Origin: Methanobrevibacter sp.
GTDB taxonomy: Archaea; Methanobacteriota; Methanobacteria; Methanobacteriales; Methanobacteriaceae
DNA: 53,520 nt
Reading direction: 5' to 3'
Assembly: GCF_017409525.1 (NCBI RefSeq)
Contig: NZ_JAFQSO010000016.1
Coordinates: forward strand, 1 to 53,520
The translations under genes were made by a program, and so were the position numbers. The notes below the pieces were generated by a model. That model searched no databases and was not told the origin of the DNA. It saw only the letters and a list, made by a program, of their open reading frames with translations. Of the stretch, positions 36,680 to 45,604 are shown one piece after another; positions within the stretch are counted from its first letter, which is position 1, and every line of letters begins with the position of its first letter.

Positions 36680-36883
36680 TCAATCGTTTTCATCAAACGT
36701 AAAAACATCTTCAATAGAATTTTTACCTAAAATCTTTGTGATCTTATAGGCCAATAATAAGGAAGGATTATAACGAGCATTTTCTAAAGCATTTATTGTC
36801 TGACGAGTGACGCCAACAGATTCGGCCAACTCCTGTTGAGTCATGCCTTTTTCATGGCGAAACTGGCGTATTTTTGTTTCCAT
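36680..36883 (-). CDS. Small XRE-family helix-turn-helix regulator
   Basis: A 67-residue protein that is almost only an HTH domain: [38 protein letters not shown], then AYKITKILG and the usual acidic DVFTFDE end. This compact Cro/CI-like type often regulates itself and a neighbouring membrane gene. The start at 36883 is chosen because AGGTGAGTAT stands before it; an in-frame ATG at 36907 lies before that site. A 10-bp palindrome lies about 30 bases upstream. The next gene in the same direction is the CPBP protease, a plausible target. Confidence 0.85.
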   Translation of the reverse strand: METKIRQFRHEKGMTQQELAESVGVTRQTINALENARYNPSLLLAYKITKILGKNSIEDVFTFDEND

Positions 36884-36909
36884 ATACTCACCTATCATAT
36901 AATCCATTG

Positions 36910-36919
36910 ACTATATAGT
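36910..36919 (-). promoter_or_regulatory. Palindrome ACTATATAGT upstream of the HTH gene
   Basis: A perfect 10-bp palindrome that could be both TATA element and operator. It lies about 27 bases before the chosen start codon, predicting a very short leader. The rest of the 244-bp divergent gap to purB (36908-37151) is AT-rich and has no gene; AATATAATATAGC near 37115 may be the purB TATA box. Confidence 0.4.
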
Positions 36920-37151
36920 TGTATTATTCTCTTTAAATAAAGCAATATAAATGTTTTGTATAATTTAACACTATAAATATGTAAAAACATATTATTTTAA
37001 AAGAAAAATTTTTACAAATTTTATAAAAAACGATGAAATTAAAAAAATTTAACAAAACAATTTCAAAATGCACATCTTAGATGTTAAAATATAATATAGA
37101 GAACGGTAATAATATAATATAGCATAATGAAAAAAAATGAGTTGATAAAAA

Positions 37152-38501
37152 ATGGCAATACATCCTATTGAATTTAGGTATGGTACCCCAGAAATGAAAA
37201 GAATATGGGAAGAAGAAAATAAATTACAAAGAATGCTGGATGTGGAATCTGCATTAGCTCAAGCTGAAGGAAAACTTGGCATTATACCTCAAGAAGTAGC
37301 AGATGAAATCGCATCCAAAGCAACTACAGAATACGTAAAATTAGAACGAGTGAAAGCTATTGAAGCTGAAACCAATCACGATATTGCGGCTCTTTCTAAA
37401 GGAATTACAGAAGTATGTGAAAATGGCGCTGGAGAATATGTCCACTTTGGAGCTACCTCCAATGATATTGTAGACAGCTCCAACTCATTGCTTATTCGTG
37501 ACTCAATTGAAGTGTTAAAAGAAAAATTAGAAAGATTGACTAAAATCATGCTCAAATTGACTGAAGAAAATAAAATGAAGGTGTGCATTGGACGTACTCA
37601 CGGACAACATGCGCTTCCAACAACCTATGGAATGAAATTCGGTATTTGGGCGGATGAACTTCACAGGCAATATGAAAGGCTGGAACATGCTGAAGGCAAT
37701 GTCTGCATTGGCATGATGGATGGGGCCGTAGGAACAACCGCCGCATTGGGCGAGCAAGGTTGGGAAATTCATAAAAGCGTTGCCGAAATATTGGGATTGC
37801 CTGCCGCCACAATTACAAACCAAGTTGTCCAAAGAGACAATCACGTTGAATTCATTAGCGTATTAGCCAATATCGCAAGTACCCTAGATAAAATCGGATT
37901 GGAAATTAGAAGCCTTCAGAGAACTGAACTCATGGAAGTTGGAGAATATTTCGACCCTGAAAAGCAAGTAGGAAGTAGCACAATGCCACACAAAATGAAT
38001 CCTATTACAGCTGAAAGGATCTGTGGCGTTGCAAGAATTATTAAATCCTATGTAAATGCGGCCTTGGACAACAACCCCCTTTGGCATGAAAGAGACTTGA
38101 CCAACTCCTCCTGTGAAAGGATAATGTTTCCGGAAAGCTGCATTTTAACTGACTATATCCTCAATTTAACTATAAAATTAATGAATAATTTAGTTTTCTA
38201 CGATGAAAACATCGAAAGAAACCTGAACTTAACAAACGGTTTAATTATGGCTGAAAGACTAATGGCAGAACTTACCCGTGCTGGAATGGGAAAACAAACT
38301 GCATATGGAATTGTAAGAAAAAATGCAATTAAAGCCAATAAAGAAAAACTATTATTGGGTGAACTAATCTTACAAGACGAAGAAGTTCAGAAATATCTAA
38401 CCGAAGAAGATGTCGAAAAGATAATGGACCCTCACACATATGTCGGGTCCATATCAATAATAATTGACGAATTACTTGAAAAATCCAAGAATTGGTTTTA
38501 G
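37152..38501 (+). CDS. purB: Adenylosuccinate lyase
   Basis: A 449-residue enzyme of purine synthesis, splitting SAICAR and adenylosuccinate to release fumarate. HFGATSNDIVDSS and GRTHGQHALPTTYG are the active-site blocks, and GSSTMPHKMNP is the fumarate-lyase signature loop with catalytic Ser. Length fits the family. Only a weak GAGTTGAT precedes the ATG. The next gene follows by nine bases. Confidence 0.96.
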   Translation: MAIHPIEFRYGTPEMKRIWEEENKLQRMLDVESALAQAEGKLGIIPQEVADEIASKATTEYVKLERVKAIEAETNHDIAALSKGITEVCENGAGEYVHFGATSNDIVDSSNSLLIRDSIEVLKEKLERLTKIMLKLTEENKMKVCIGRTHGQHALPTTYGMKFGIWADELHRQYERLEHAEGNVCIGMMDGAVGTTAALGEQGWEIHKSVAEILGLPAATITNQVVQRDNHVEFISVLANIASTLDKIGLEIRSLQRTELMEVGEYFDPEKQVGSSTMPHKMNPITAERICGVARIIKSYVNAALDNNPLWHERDLTNSSCERIMFPESCILTDYILNLTIKLMNNLVFYDENIERNLNLTNGLIMAERLMAELTRAGMGKQTAYGIVRKNAIKANKEKLLLGELILQDEEVQKYLTEEDVEKIMDPHTYVGSISIIIDELLEKSKNWF

Positions 38502-38510
38502 GTGAAAAAA

Positions 38511-39362
38511 ATGACTAGTATAAAAGAATTAAAATCTATTGATTTATCTTCCTTTACAGTAAATATAACTGGAATTTCCATATTGTTTGCTATTCTAGCA
38601 GCAATAGTGATTACCTTAGCAATTGGAATTATGAACGTTAGTGCAATCATGGTTGCGATTTACCTTATCCCAACAATTGTCGTTGGCACCTTCATGGTGA
38701 CCATATACTATGCATTTTCCAGCGGATTGTTATACAATACCCTAGCTAAAAAATTGAATCCAATTAAATTAACATTTGAAGATAATGGAGAACTCGTAAA
38801 AATTTCAACAACCGAAACTGCAATAATGACTTCAATAATAGCTACACTCCAAGTAATAATATTTTACTTAGCAACAATGCTGATATTACCATTACTTCTC
38901 AATACTGTTGTGCAAACATTATTGTTCTCAGGTCAGCAAATGCTTGCATTCTTGATGTACCAGTACATGCTAATTTTAAGCCAACCTACCACAATCGCAA
39001 TAATCATCTTCGGTACATTCATCATTACATTCATACTTGTTTTGCTTGGATGTTACATCTACAATGCTTTTGCAAAAACAGGCAGAGGAGCTGTAATAAG
39101 CTTGTCTGAAGAAGATGGCATGACTGCTATCGAATCAATTGACATAATGAAATTTGCAATCGCATTCGGTATAGTTTACGGTATATTAAACTTGATTCTC
39201 ACCCTCATAGGTGCAATCAGTGGAGGAGACATCGTGAACTTAATAATAAATATTATTGGAGGATTCGTTAGTGGAATTGTTAATGCTGCATTAATAGCAT
39301 TGTTCTACAACATCGTTGCACCAAGAATCGCAAAAATAAAATTAGAATTAATTGATAGATAA
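38511..39362 (+). CDS. Yip1-like multi-pass membrane protein
   Basis: A 283-residue protein with about five membrane helices: residues about 18-45, 50-72, 110-140, 160-185 and 220-280. The layout resembles the Yip1/DUF1282 group of archaeal membrane proteins, but the match is structural and not by strong motifs. AGGTGA overlapping the purB stop places the start at ATG 38511; a GTG at 38502 is part of that site. It ends next to the convergent copA gene. Confidence 0.6.
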   Translation: MTSIKELKSIDLSSFTVNITGISILFAILAAIVITLAIGIMNVSAIMVAIYLIPTIVVGTFMVTIYYAFSSGLLYNTLAKKLNPIKLTFEDNGELVKISTTETAIMTSIIATLQVIIFYLATMLILPLLLNTVVQTLLFSGQQMLAFLMYQYMLILSQPTTIAIIIFGTFIITFILVLLGCYIYNAFAKTGRGAVISLSEEDGMTAIESIDIMKFAIAFGIVYGILNLILTLIGAISGGDIVNLIINIIGGFVSGIVNAALIALFYNIVAPRIAKIKLELIDR

Positions 39363-41843
39363 TCAATTAATTTTATTTCTTTCTTTTTTTATTTCAGGAA
39401 CATATCTCTTAAGCATTAGAGATAACGTAATAACTGTCACGGAACTCATTGCCATAGCGAGCCCTGCCAGTGCCGGTTCAAAAGTAATGCCAAATGCAGG
39501 ATATAAAACACCCGCCGCTACTGGAATCAAAATAGAGTTATAAGCGAAAGCCCAGAAAATATTTTCCTTAATCCTTCTCATTACCTTTTTGGAAAACTGC
39601 ACTGCGGCAACAACATTTTCCAAATCGCCTTCCATAACAACAATATCCCCACTTTCCATAGCAATATCAGTTCCGTTACCCATAGCAACACCAATATCCG
39701 CTTGTGTTAAAGCCGGAGCATCATTGATACCATCCCCAACGAACAGCACTTTCTTGGTATTGTTCGCTTGAGTTTCCTTCACTATGCTTAACTTATTTTC
39801 AGGAAGAACACCAGCTCGCACATTGTCTATGCCAACTTCACGAGCCACATTAAGTGCAGTCGATTCATTGTCGCCCGTAAGCATATATGTTTCAACGCCC
39901 ATCTTGTGCAGCTCTTCAATTGTCCTTTTGGAATTAGATTTAATCTTATCTGACAAACTTAAAATTCCCTTGACAGCTTTGTCTTTTGCCAAAAAGATAA
40001 TGGTTTTGCTTAAGCTTTCAAGTTCATGATACTTGTCAATGGCCTCATCTGAAACATTAATGTCATTGGATTTCATTAAGGCCAAATTACCTGCAAGGAC
40101 TTCACTGCCATTTAAATTGGCTTTAAGTCCCTTACCAGTTACATTTTCAAAGCCATCAGTTGAATCTAAAGCAATGTTCATCTCCTTTGATTTGTTGACA
40201 ATGGCCTTGGCAATAGGATGGTTGGAATTTTGCTCTACACTAGCCGCAAGAGCTATTAATTCCTCATCGGAAATTCCATAAGTTATAATGTCATCAACTT
40301 CAGGCTTTCCTTCAGTGATTGTGCCTGTCTTATCAAAGGCCGCCACATCGATTTGACCAGCATTTTCCAGAGTATCCCCATTTTTGATTAGAATACCAAA
40401 TTCGGCAGCCCTTCCAACACCTACAGTAACTGCAGTTGGTGTAGCCAGTCCTAAAGCACATGGACATGCCACAACCAATATTGAAATCAGACATGTTAGG
40501 GAGAATAACAATGTTTCGCCTAAAACAAAATACCATATTAGAAATACCACAATGGCTATTGTCAGAATGACTGGAATAAAGTAGGATACGATAGTGTTTG
40601 CGAATTTTTGAACAGGAGGCCTTGAGGACTGTGCCTTTTCAACCAAACGAATGATGTTTGACAATACTGTCTCTTTTCCAATTTTTTGAGCTTTAATATA
40701 TAATACTCCATCTTGATTAATGGTTCCCGCAAATACTTCCTCACCATCCTTTTTAACCTTTGGAATCGGCTCCCCATTAATCATTGACTCGTCAACATAG
40801 GACTCTCCACCAACGACATCGCCATCGACAGGGATCTTGTCACCGGGTTTTACCAAAAGCAGATCACCAATGACAATGTCGGCAATTGAAACTTCCTTTT
40901 GAGATTTGATTTCATTGTTTTCATCAAGCTCAATTGCAGTTGCAACTGTTGGCTGAAGGCCTATCAATTCCCTGATTGAATCGGAAGTTCGCTTTTTAGC
41001 TCTTGCCTCCAAATATCTTCCAATCATTAGAAATGAAGGAAGCATTACCGCTGAGTCATAAAACATGAAGGAATGGTCTAGGACAATGTGAAATGTTCCA
41101 AGGATACTTGAGACATATGCCACCATAATACCCATCGAGTACATCACATCCATGTTCAAGTTCTTATGGGCCAAACCATTGCCGCCCGCTTTCAAAATAG
41201 GTAAAGAAACATATAAAAACGGAGCAATACTAACAATTAATGACAATAGACCCATCGAAGAAATATCAATTCCAGTAGCTTGTTTAATGGATTCTGTGAT
41301 TCCCATCAATGGGTCCCATCCACTGAACATCAGCACCATTAGAATTGCAGAAAAAATCAAACCTACAATGATTCTATTGCGTTTTTCCTTTAGGTCCTTT
41401 TGATAAATGGCTTCCTCATCGATTTCTGTTTGTCCCTCAACACCCAGAAGTTCAAAACCCAATGAATCGATTACCTTTTCAATTTCATCCAATGTGACTT
41501 TGGAAGAATCATATCGAATTTTTGCTGACTGTGATGTCAAATCGGCCTTTACATCGAAAATACCGTCGAGTCTTATTAGGAAATTCTCAACATTCATAGT
41601 GCATGAAGCGCAATGCATTCCCTGGATTCTTATGGTCATTTCATCCGTGTGGAGTTCAAAACCCAGATTTCTAACCAGTTTCTCCATCTGTTCATAGGAA
41701 ATTTTTTTAGTGTCAACTGTAATATGCAACTTATTTGCCGACAGGTCCGCATCCACTTCCTCTACACCTTCAATTTTTCCAAATGTTTTATTTACGCTTA
41801 AAACACAGGAAGCACAGTGCATTCCTTCAATTGGCAAATCCAT
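39363..41843 (-). CDS. copA: Copper-transporting P-type ATPase with two heavy-metal domains
   Basis: An 826-residue P1B ATPase that exports Cu(I). Two N-terminal metal-binding domains each have GMHCASC (about residues 8 and 79). Eight membrane helices follow, with the CPC metal site in VVACPCALGLATP. The catalytic Asp is in DKTGTITEG, the nucleotide site includes NHPIAKAI and MLTGDN, and the hinge is GDGINDAPAL. The CPC with later YNS and MxxSS-type residues fits the Cu+ class. No ribosome-binding site lies near ATG 41843; GGGGTGTGATG is 25 bases upstream and would best fit a non-standard ATA start a few codons earlier. No metal-sensing regulator gene is adjacent. Confidence 0.93.
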   Translation of the reverse strand: MDLPIEGMHCASCVLSVNKTFGKIEGVEEVDADLSANKLHITVDTKKISYEQMEKLVRNLGFELHTDEMTIRIQGMHCASCTMNVENFLIRLDGIFDVKADLTSQSAKIRYDSSKVTLDEIEKVIDSLGFELLGVEGQTEIDEEAIYQKDLKEKRNRIIVGLIFSAILMVLMFSGWDPLMGITESIKQATGIDISSMGLLSLIVSIAPFLYVSLPILKAGGNGLAHKNLNMDVMYSMGIMVAYVSSILGTFHIVLDHSFMFYDSAVMLPSFLMIGRYLEARAKKRTSDSIRELIGLQPTVATAIELDENNEIKSQKEVSIADIVIGDLLLVKPGDKIPVDGDVVGGESYVDESMINGEPIPKVKKDGEEVFAGTINQDGVLYIKAQKIGKETVLSNIIRLVEKAQSSRPPVQKFANTIVSYFIPVILTIAIVVFLIWYFVLGETLLFSLTCLISILVVACPCALGLATPTAVTVGVGRAAEFGILIKNGDTLENAGQIDVAAFDKTGTITEGKPEVDDIITYGISDEELIALAASVEQNSNHPIAKAIVNKSKEMNIALDSTDGFENVTGKGLKANLNGSEVLAGNLALMKSNDINVSDEAIDKYHELESLSKTIIFLAKDKAVKGILSLSDKIKSNSKRTIEELHKMGVETYMLTGDNESTALNVAREVGIDNVRAGVLPENKLSIVKETQANNTKKVLFVGDGINDAPALTQADIGVAMGNGTDIAMESGDIVVMEGDLENVVAAVQFSKKVMRRIKENIFWAFAYNSILIPVAAGVLYPAFGITFEPALAGLAMAMSSVTVITLSLMLKRYVPEIKKERNKIN

Positions 41844-41965
41844 ATGTTTATGCTTTACTATGACATCACACCCCTATTTATCATATAAAATTAGTTTATT
41901 TTTAAATATTATAAAAGTTTAGGTAATGCTAAATTATTGGTAAGGCAATTCTTTTCTTGAGAAAA

Positions 41966-43177
41966 TTATTTAACTTTAATTCCATCTTGGAAAACACTTA
42001 AAATATTATCATTGTCACTTAAAACAGAAATATCATCCAAAGGATTAGTATTGACCAAAATCAAATCTGCGATGTAATTTTCCTTTACTAAACCTAAATT
42101 ATCTTGACCTAAATATTTAGCTGCTTTAACAGTTCCACTAGCTATTGCTTCTGTTTCACTCATTCCAATGTCGACCAAATGAGACAATTCCTCCAGATTA
42201 TGCCCATGAGGGATAACACCGCTATCAGTTCCCATCAAAATATTAACGCCTTGCTCATAAGCAACAGAGACATTTTCCTTGTGAACCCTAACAATATCCT
42301 TTAATTTAGCTGTTTTTTCAGCAGCATAGCTGTCCCAAGCTGGAAAACCGTTTTTGTATAAGAATTGATGAACCAACAGTGTTGGAACCAAAGTGACATT
42401 CTTTTCAACCATTTTTGAAGCCGTCTTTTTATCGATGAATGTTCCATGTTCAATGGATGAAAATCCTGCATCAATACAGTTGTTCATTCCTTTTAGGCTA
42501 TGGCAATGAGCTGAGACTTTCATATTGCTTGCCTTAGCTTCCTTTACGATTGTCTTAAGTTCCTTTTTATTGAACTGTGCAAATTCGGGTGATGTGTTGG
42601 TTGTTAATACTCCTCCGCTTGCCATCACTTTTATAAAATCAGCACCCGCTCTTTTAACTTCACGAGTCTTTTTTAAGACTTCTTCAATGCCATCGCATCT
42701 TCCCTTTGGAAATCCAGGATACATTATCTCCATGTCAAATCCAGATGGAAGAAGCAAATCAAAATGACCCCCTGTCATCATCAATGGAGTGATTGACAAG
42801 TGAATTTTTGGAGCTATGAATAATTTTTTCTCTTGAGCCAATTTAAAGCTTAAATCTGCAGACCCACAATCCCTAATTGAAGTAACACCCGCATTTATTG
42901 TCTGCAAAGAATGAGGAACGGCATTGTAAAAATGAATACCTAAAGGATTTGCCATATTTTCCTCTTTGTGAAAACCTTTAGCGAAGATGTGGGCATGGCA
43001 ATCAATAAAGCCCGGAAGTAAATAATTATCTTCCCCATCAATGACTTTAACATCCTTTTTAGTATTTATAGAAGATGAAATCTCTTTAATAATATTATCT
43101 TCAATCAATATATTTTGATTGGTATTTATTTCTTCAAAGGGATTGATAACATTTACATTTTCAATTAGAGTCTGCAT
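41966..43177 (-). CDS. Metal-dependent amidohydrolase (imidazolonepropionase-like)
   Basis: A 403-residue amidohydrolase-superfamily enzyme. LLPGFIDCHAHIF gives the first metal His pair, DFIKVMASGGV the bridging Lys, VSAHCHSLKG and SIEHGTFID two more His, and LMGTDSGV the catalytic Asp. The N-terminal and C-terminal beta parts frame the barrel. It resembles prolidase-like/imidazolonepropionase-like enzymes; the substrate is unknown. It follows the DUF126 gene by nine bases, so the two are likely co-transcribed, without a known metabolic link. Confidence 0.85.
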   Translation of the reverse strand: MQTLIENVNVINPFEEINTNQNILIEDNIIKEISSSINTKKDVKVIDGEDNYLLPGFIDCHAHIFAKGFHKEENMANPLGIHFYNAVPHSLQTINAGVTSIRDCGSADLSFKLAQEKKLFIAPKIHLSITPLMMTGGHFDLLLPSGFDMEIMYPGFPKGRCDGIEEVLKKTREVKRAGADFIKVMASGGVLTTNTSPEFAQFNKKELKTIVKEAKASNMKVSAHCHSLKGMNNCIDAGFSSIEHGTFIDKKTASKMVEKNVTLVPTLLVHQFLYKNGFPAWDSYAAEKTAKLKDIVRVHKENVSVAYEQGVNILMGTDSGVIPHGHNLEELSHLVDIGMSETEAIASGTVKAAKYLGQDNLGLVKENYIADLILVNTNPLDDISVLSDNDNILSVFQDGIKVK

Positions 43178-43186
43178 ATTACCACA

Positions 43187-43576
43187 CTATAATATTTCGA
43201 TTGTTCCGTTATCCCCATCGACTTCAACCAAAGTCCCATCAGTCAAGTCATTGACATTGCTTGGTGAGTCAACCATTGGAATATCGGACATTATTGCACC
43301 TGTTGCAATGATAGGCTCAGCATTAAGGCAGATGATGGCTTTTGGAGCAGTGTTGTTTTTCATCATCTGAAAAATCACGTAAGATCCGACAGTAGACCCC
43401 TTTCCACCAGGAATAAATAAAACCTTATCTTTGATAATTTCCCCTTTCAATTCATGATTAGGATCAATTATTTCACCATTTTCAGGATTTACTCCACCTA
43501 AAAAACTAATCGGTTCAGATGAAACAATCAACTCCCCTTTTCCCTTTCCTTTTGCAATACTTCTACATTCAATCAT
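43187..43576 (-). CDS. Phosphomevalonate dehydratase small subunit (aconitase X swivel domain, DUF126)
   Basis: A 129-residue swivel domain with [34 protein letters not shown] and [14 protein letters not shown]. In archaea it joins a larger aconitase-X subunit to convert 5-phosphomevalonate to trans-anhydromevalonate 5-phosphate in the archaeal mevalonate pathway for lipids. The large subunit is not in the window. AGGTGAGTTT precedes the ATG. It lies between truD and the amidohydrolase on the same strand. Confidence 0.9.
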   Translation of the reverse strand: MIECRSIAKGKGKGELIVSSEPISFLGGVNPENGEIIDPNHELKGEIIKDKVLFIPGGKGSTVGSYVIFQMMKNNTAPKAIICLNAEPIIATGAIMSDIPMVDSPSNVNDLTDGTLVEVDGDNGTIEIL

Positions 43577-43584
43577 AAACTCAC

Positions 43585-44841
43585 CTAAATAACATCCTTT
43601 TTCATTATTTCTCTTAAAACTGCAGTCGCATAAGAGCCCTTATTAATGGAAAATTCGCATAAAACCCCCTCGTCGGTTGGAGTCGCCTTACTGTCCCAAA
43701 CTTGAAAACGCATATTGCGCCTAAGTCCAAAACTTCCTAAACGAGGCATTTTCGGAACTTCAAAATCCTCTTTTTTAACACCATACTTGTCTAAAACGCC
43801 CTTTTCCATTTCTCCAACTTCACCGCCTGCAAACGGAACCTTTGTACCATATAACGGGCAGGTCGGGTTGGCCTTAAAGTTTGTAATCAATTCCTGAAAC
43901 TCTTCATGGGATTTGTCCCGAACAATATGCTCTTCATTGTCAATGACAATATCTCCCTCAACATATTTGTCAATGCCCATAGCAACCCTATTGCTTACGG
44001 CCTCATTGAACAGATAAGATTGATATGCATGGACAAACATTCTCTGCAAAGGCTTTGGAAGTGCGTGCAGGGCATTCATATAGGATTTGTCTGTCAATTC
44101 CCCCTTCTTGGAATCTTTAATCAATTCCTTAATCATCATCTTTTCATAGCGCATTCCCTTGCCCATCAGACTTAAAGATTCCTCCAAGTTTCCATCATCA
44201 TAGGCTTTTCTTGCCTTTTGATTGTCTTCACCCTCATCTTCTGTCGGATTTCCTATATATCTTCTGACAGCCTCCTCAAGGTCATTTTCAACCAGAGCCT
44301 CTCCAACAAGATGGGTAACTGTTCTAGGCTTTCCAAATCTCTGCCAGCCGAAATAATTGGGAACACCTCTGATTTCAAGTTCAGTCAAAACTTCATTTGC
44401 AATCTCAGCGCTTTCTTGGACATCATCCAAATCTTTGATGAGAATTTTAAACTTGTTCCCCTTAAGCTGACCCATTCTGAGTTTTTTACGACCCCTAACA
44501 ACCTTTAAAAAATCAGTATTGTAAATATCCAAGTTTTCAACTTGCCTGAACTGGTCTTCGGAATCCATGTTTGCAATGCAAATCCATTGACGAGTTATGG
44601 CTTTTTTATCTTTCATACCTGCAAAGCCCATTCTTTTTCTTGAGATATGCAAGTCACGGGCAATGTCGAGGACAACGTCCAAAGTTGTTCTTCCAAGTTT
44701 TTCAATCCAAACATAAACATTTGGGCCTTCACCATCAGGAATGACCTCTGGAATTTCTTCAACATAAAAGTCTTCATATTGGTTTCTAATAGTTCCACCA
44801 ATACCCTCTTGAGATGTAACATAAGTAGTAGCATTTAACAT
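43585..44841 (-). CDS. truD: tRNA pseudouridine synthase TruD
   Basis: A 418-residue synthase that makes pseudouridine 13 in t[20 protein letters not shown] is the N-terminal motif, [16 protein letters not shown] contains the catalytic Asp, and [28 protein letters not shown] and [11 protein letters not shown] follow. I place the start at 44841 (MLNATTYV). The longer frame from 44907 would run through the neighbouring tRNA-Arg gene and codes nothing family-like there. Its first in-frame ATG after the tRNA is 44841. Confidence 0.92.
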   Translation of the reverse strand: MLNATTYVTSQEGIGGTIRNQYEDFYVEEIPEVIPDGEGPNVYVWIEKLGRTTLDVVLDIARDLHISRKRMGFAGMKDKKAITRQWICIANMDSEDQFRQVENLDIYNTDFLKVVRGRKKLRMGQLKGNKFKILIKDLDDVQESAEIANEVLTELEIRGVPNYFGWQRFGKPRTVTHLVGEALVENDLEEAVRRYIGNPTEDEGEDNQKARKAYDDGNLEESLSLMGKGMRYEKMMIKELIKDSKKGELTDKSYMNALHALPKPLQRMFVHAYQSYLFNEAVSNRVAMGIDKYVEGDIVIDNEEHIVRDKSHEEFQELITNFKANPTCPLYGTKVPFAGGEVGEMEKGVLDKYGVKKEDFEVPKMPRLGSFGLRRNMRFQVWDSKATPTDEGVLCEFSINKGSYATAVLREIMKKDVI

Positions 44842-44860
44842 GATATCACGGAAATAATAA

Positions 44861-44934
44861 TGCCCCGACCGGGATTTGAACCCGGGGAATGGGATCCGCA
44901 GTCCCATGTGTTATCCAAACTACACCATCGGGGC
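44861..44934 (-). tRNA. tRNA-Arg (GCG)
   Basis: A full cloverleaf on the minus strand: acceptor GCCCCGA/TCGGGGC, D-stem GTGT/ACAC, anticodon stem TGGGA/TCCCA with loop CTGCGGA, T-arm CCGGG-TTCAAAT-CCCGG, and discriminator A. It reads CGU and CGC. The 3' end lies 19 bases before the truD start. The anticodon loop resembles a His tRNA except for C35; the A73 and GCG argue for Arg. Confidence 0.85.
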
Positions 44935-45027
44935 CATACAAAATAAGATAACACACTAATATATTATACTTATAGTATTTAAATTATTGCTACACTATAA
45001 AAGAAGAGGAGTAGATGCGTGTTGCAC

Positions 45028-45258
45028 CTACCTGATTTTAATTTCTACGTTTTTGGTTACTCTTTTGTAGTAGCTGTTTCCTTTATATTTGATGACTGCC
45101 TTGTAAGTTCCCTTTTTAGTTAATTTAGTAATTTAAAGGTTGATTTGCCTTTACTGTTGGTTTTAGCAGCATATGTTTTACCTTTAACTTTTAAGGTAAC
45201 CTTTACTTTTTTAACTGCTTTCCTTTACTGTTTTTCAAGGTTATTGTGTATTTGGTCT
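45028..45258 (-). pseudogene. Decayed C-terminal Ig-like domain of an adhesin
   Basis: The minus strand encodes KTKYTITLKNSKG, then GKTYAAKTNSKGKSTF, then KGTYKAVIKYKGNSYY and a stop (45028-45030). This is the C-terminal Ig-like module of Methanobrevibacter adhesins, like the end of the gene at 2260. Two single-base losses in A-runs (near 45133 and 45219) shift the frame, and nothing upstream of about 45258 belongs to an adhesin. It is a truncated remnant. Confidence 0.8.
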
Positions 45259-45259
45259 T

Positions 45260-45373
45260 GTAAAGTTATTCAATGATGCAAACTCACTTAAAATAGCAGT
45301 CGACATAATTATCACAATTATCGTTGTTGGACTTTCCGTGCTGTTTACGAAAATGGATGCTAAAAATACATGA
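45260..45373 (+). pseudogene. C-terminal fragment of a membrane protein
   Basis: From about 45260 to TGA at 45371-45373 the plus strand encodes VKLFNDANSLKIAVD, then IIITIIVVGLSVLF and TKMDAKNT. This is typical of the last helix and tail of a polytopic membrane protein. No start codon or ribosome-binding site fits. It begins where the opposite-strand adhesin fragment begins. The 45374-45533 stretch after it holds nothing I can identify. Confidence 0.5.
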
Positions 45374-45533
45374 GTTTGGCAATCCTCTTATAAAATGGTT
45401 CATTTGTTGTGAAAAAATCAATGTATTCAACATCCAATTGATTATATGGCATTCACATAGTCTTTTTTTTCTTTTTGAAATTTTTTTGTAAGAATTCAGA
45501 TAAACTTTCTAAACAACCAAAATTTAACAGTAT

Positions 45534-45554
45534 TACATATAAATTATATATGTA
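45534..45554 (+). promoter_or_regulatory. Inverted repeat TACATATA-N5-TATATGTA upstream of the right-edge adhesin
   Basis: Perfect eight-base arms with a five-base spacer lie about 50-70 bases before ATG 45605. TATATAATT near 45570 is a second TATA candidate. The repeat may be an operator or simply an AT-rich promoter element. Confidence 0.4.
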
Positions 45555-45604
45555 AAATTATAAAATTGTATATAATTACTCAATTTAGGAGGGTATTGAA
45601 GTTT

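Noticed and set aside
44861-44934. tRNA-His reading of this gene because the loop resembles CTGTGGA
   Set aside because: The anticodon is GCG and the discriminator is A, so Arg fits better.
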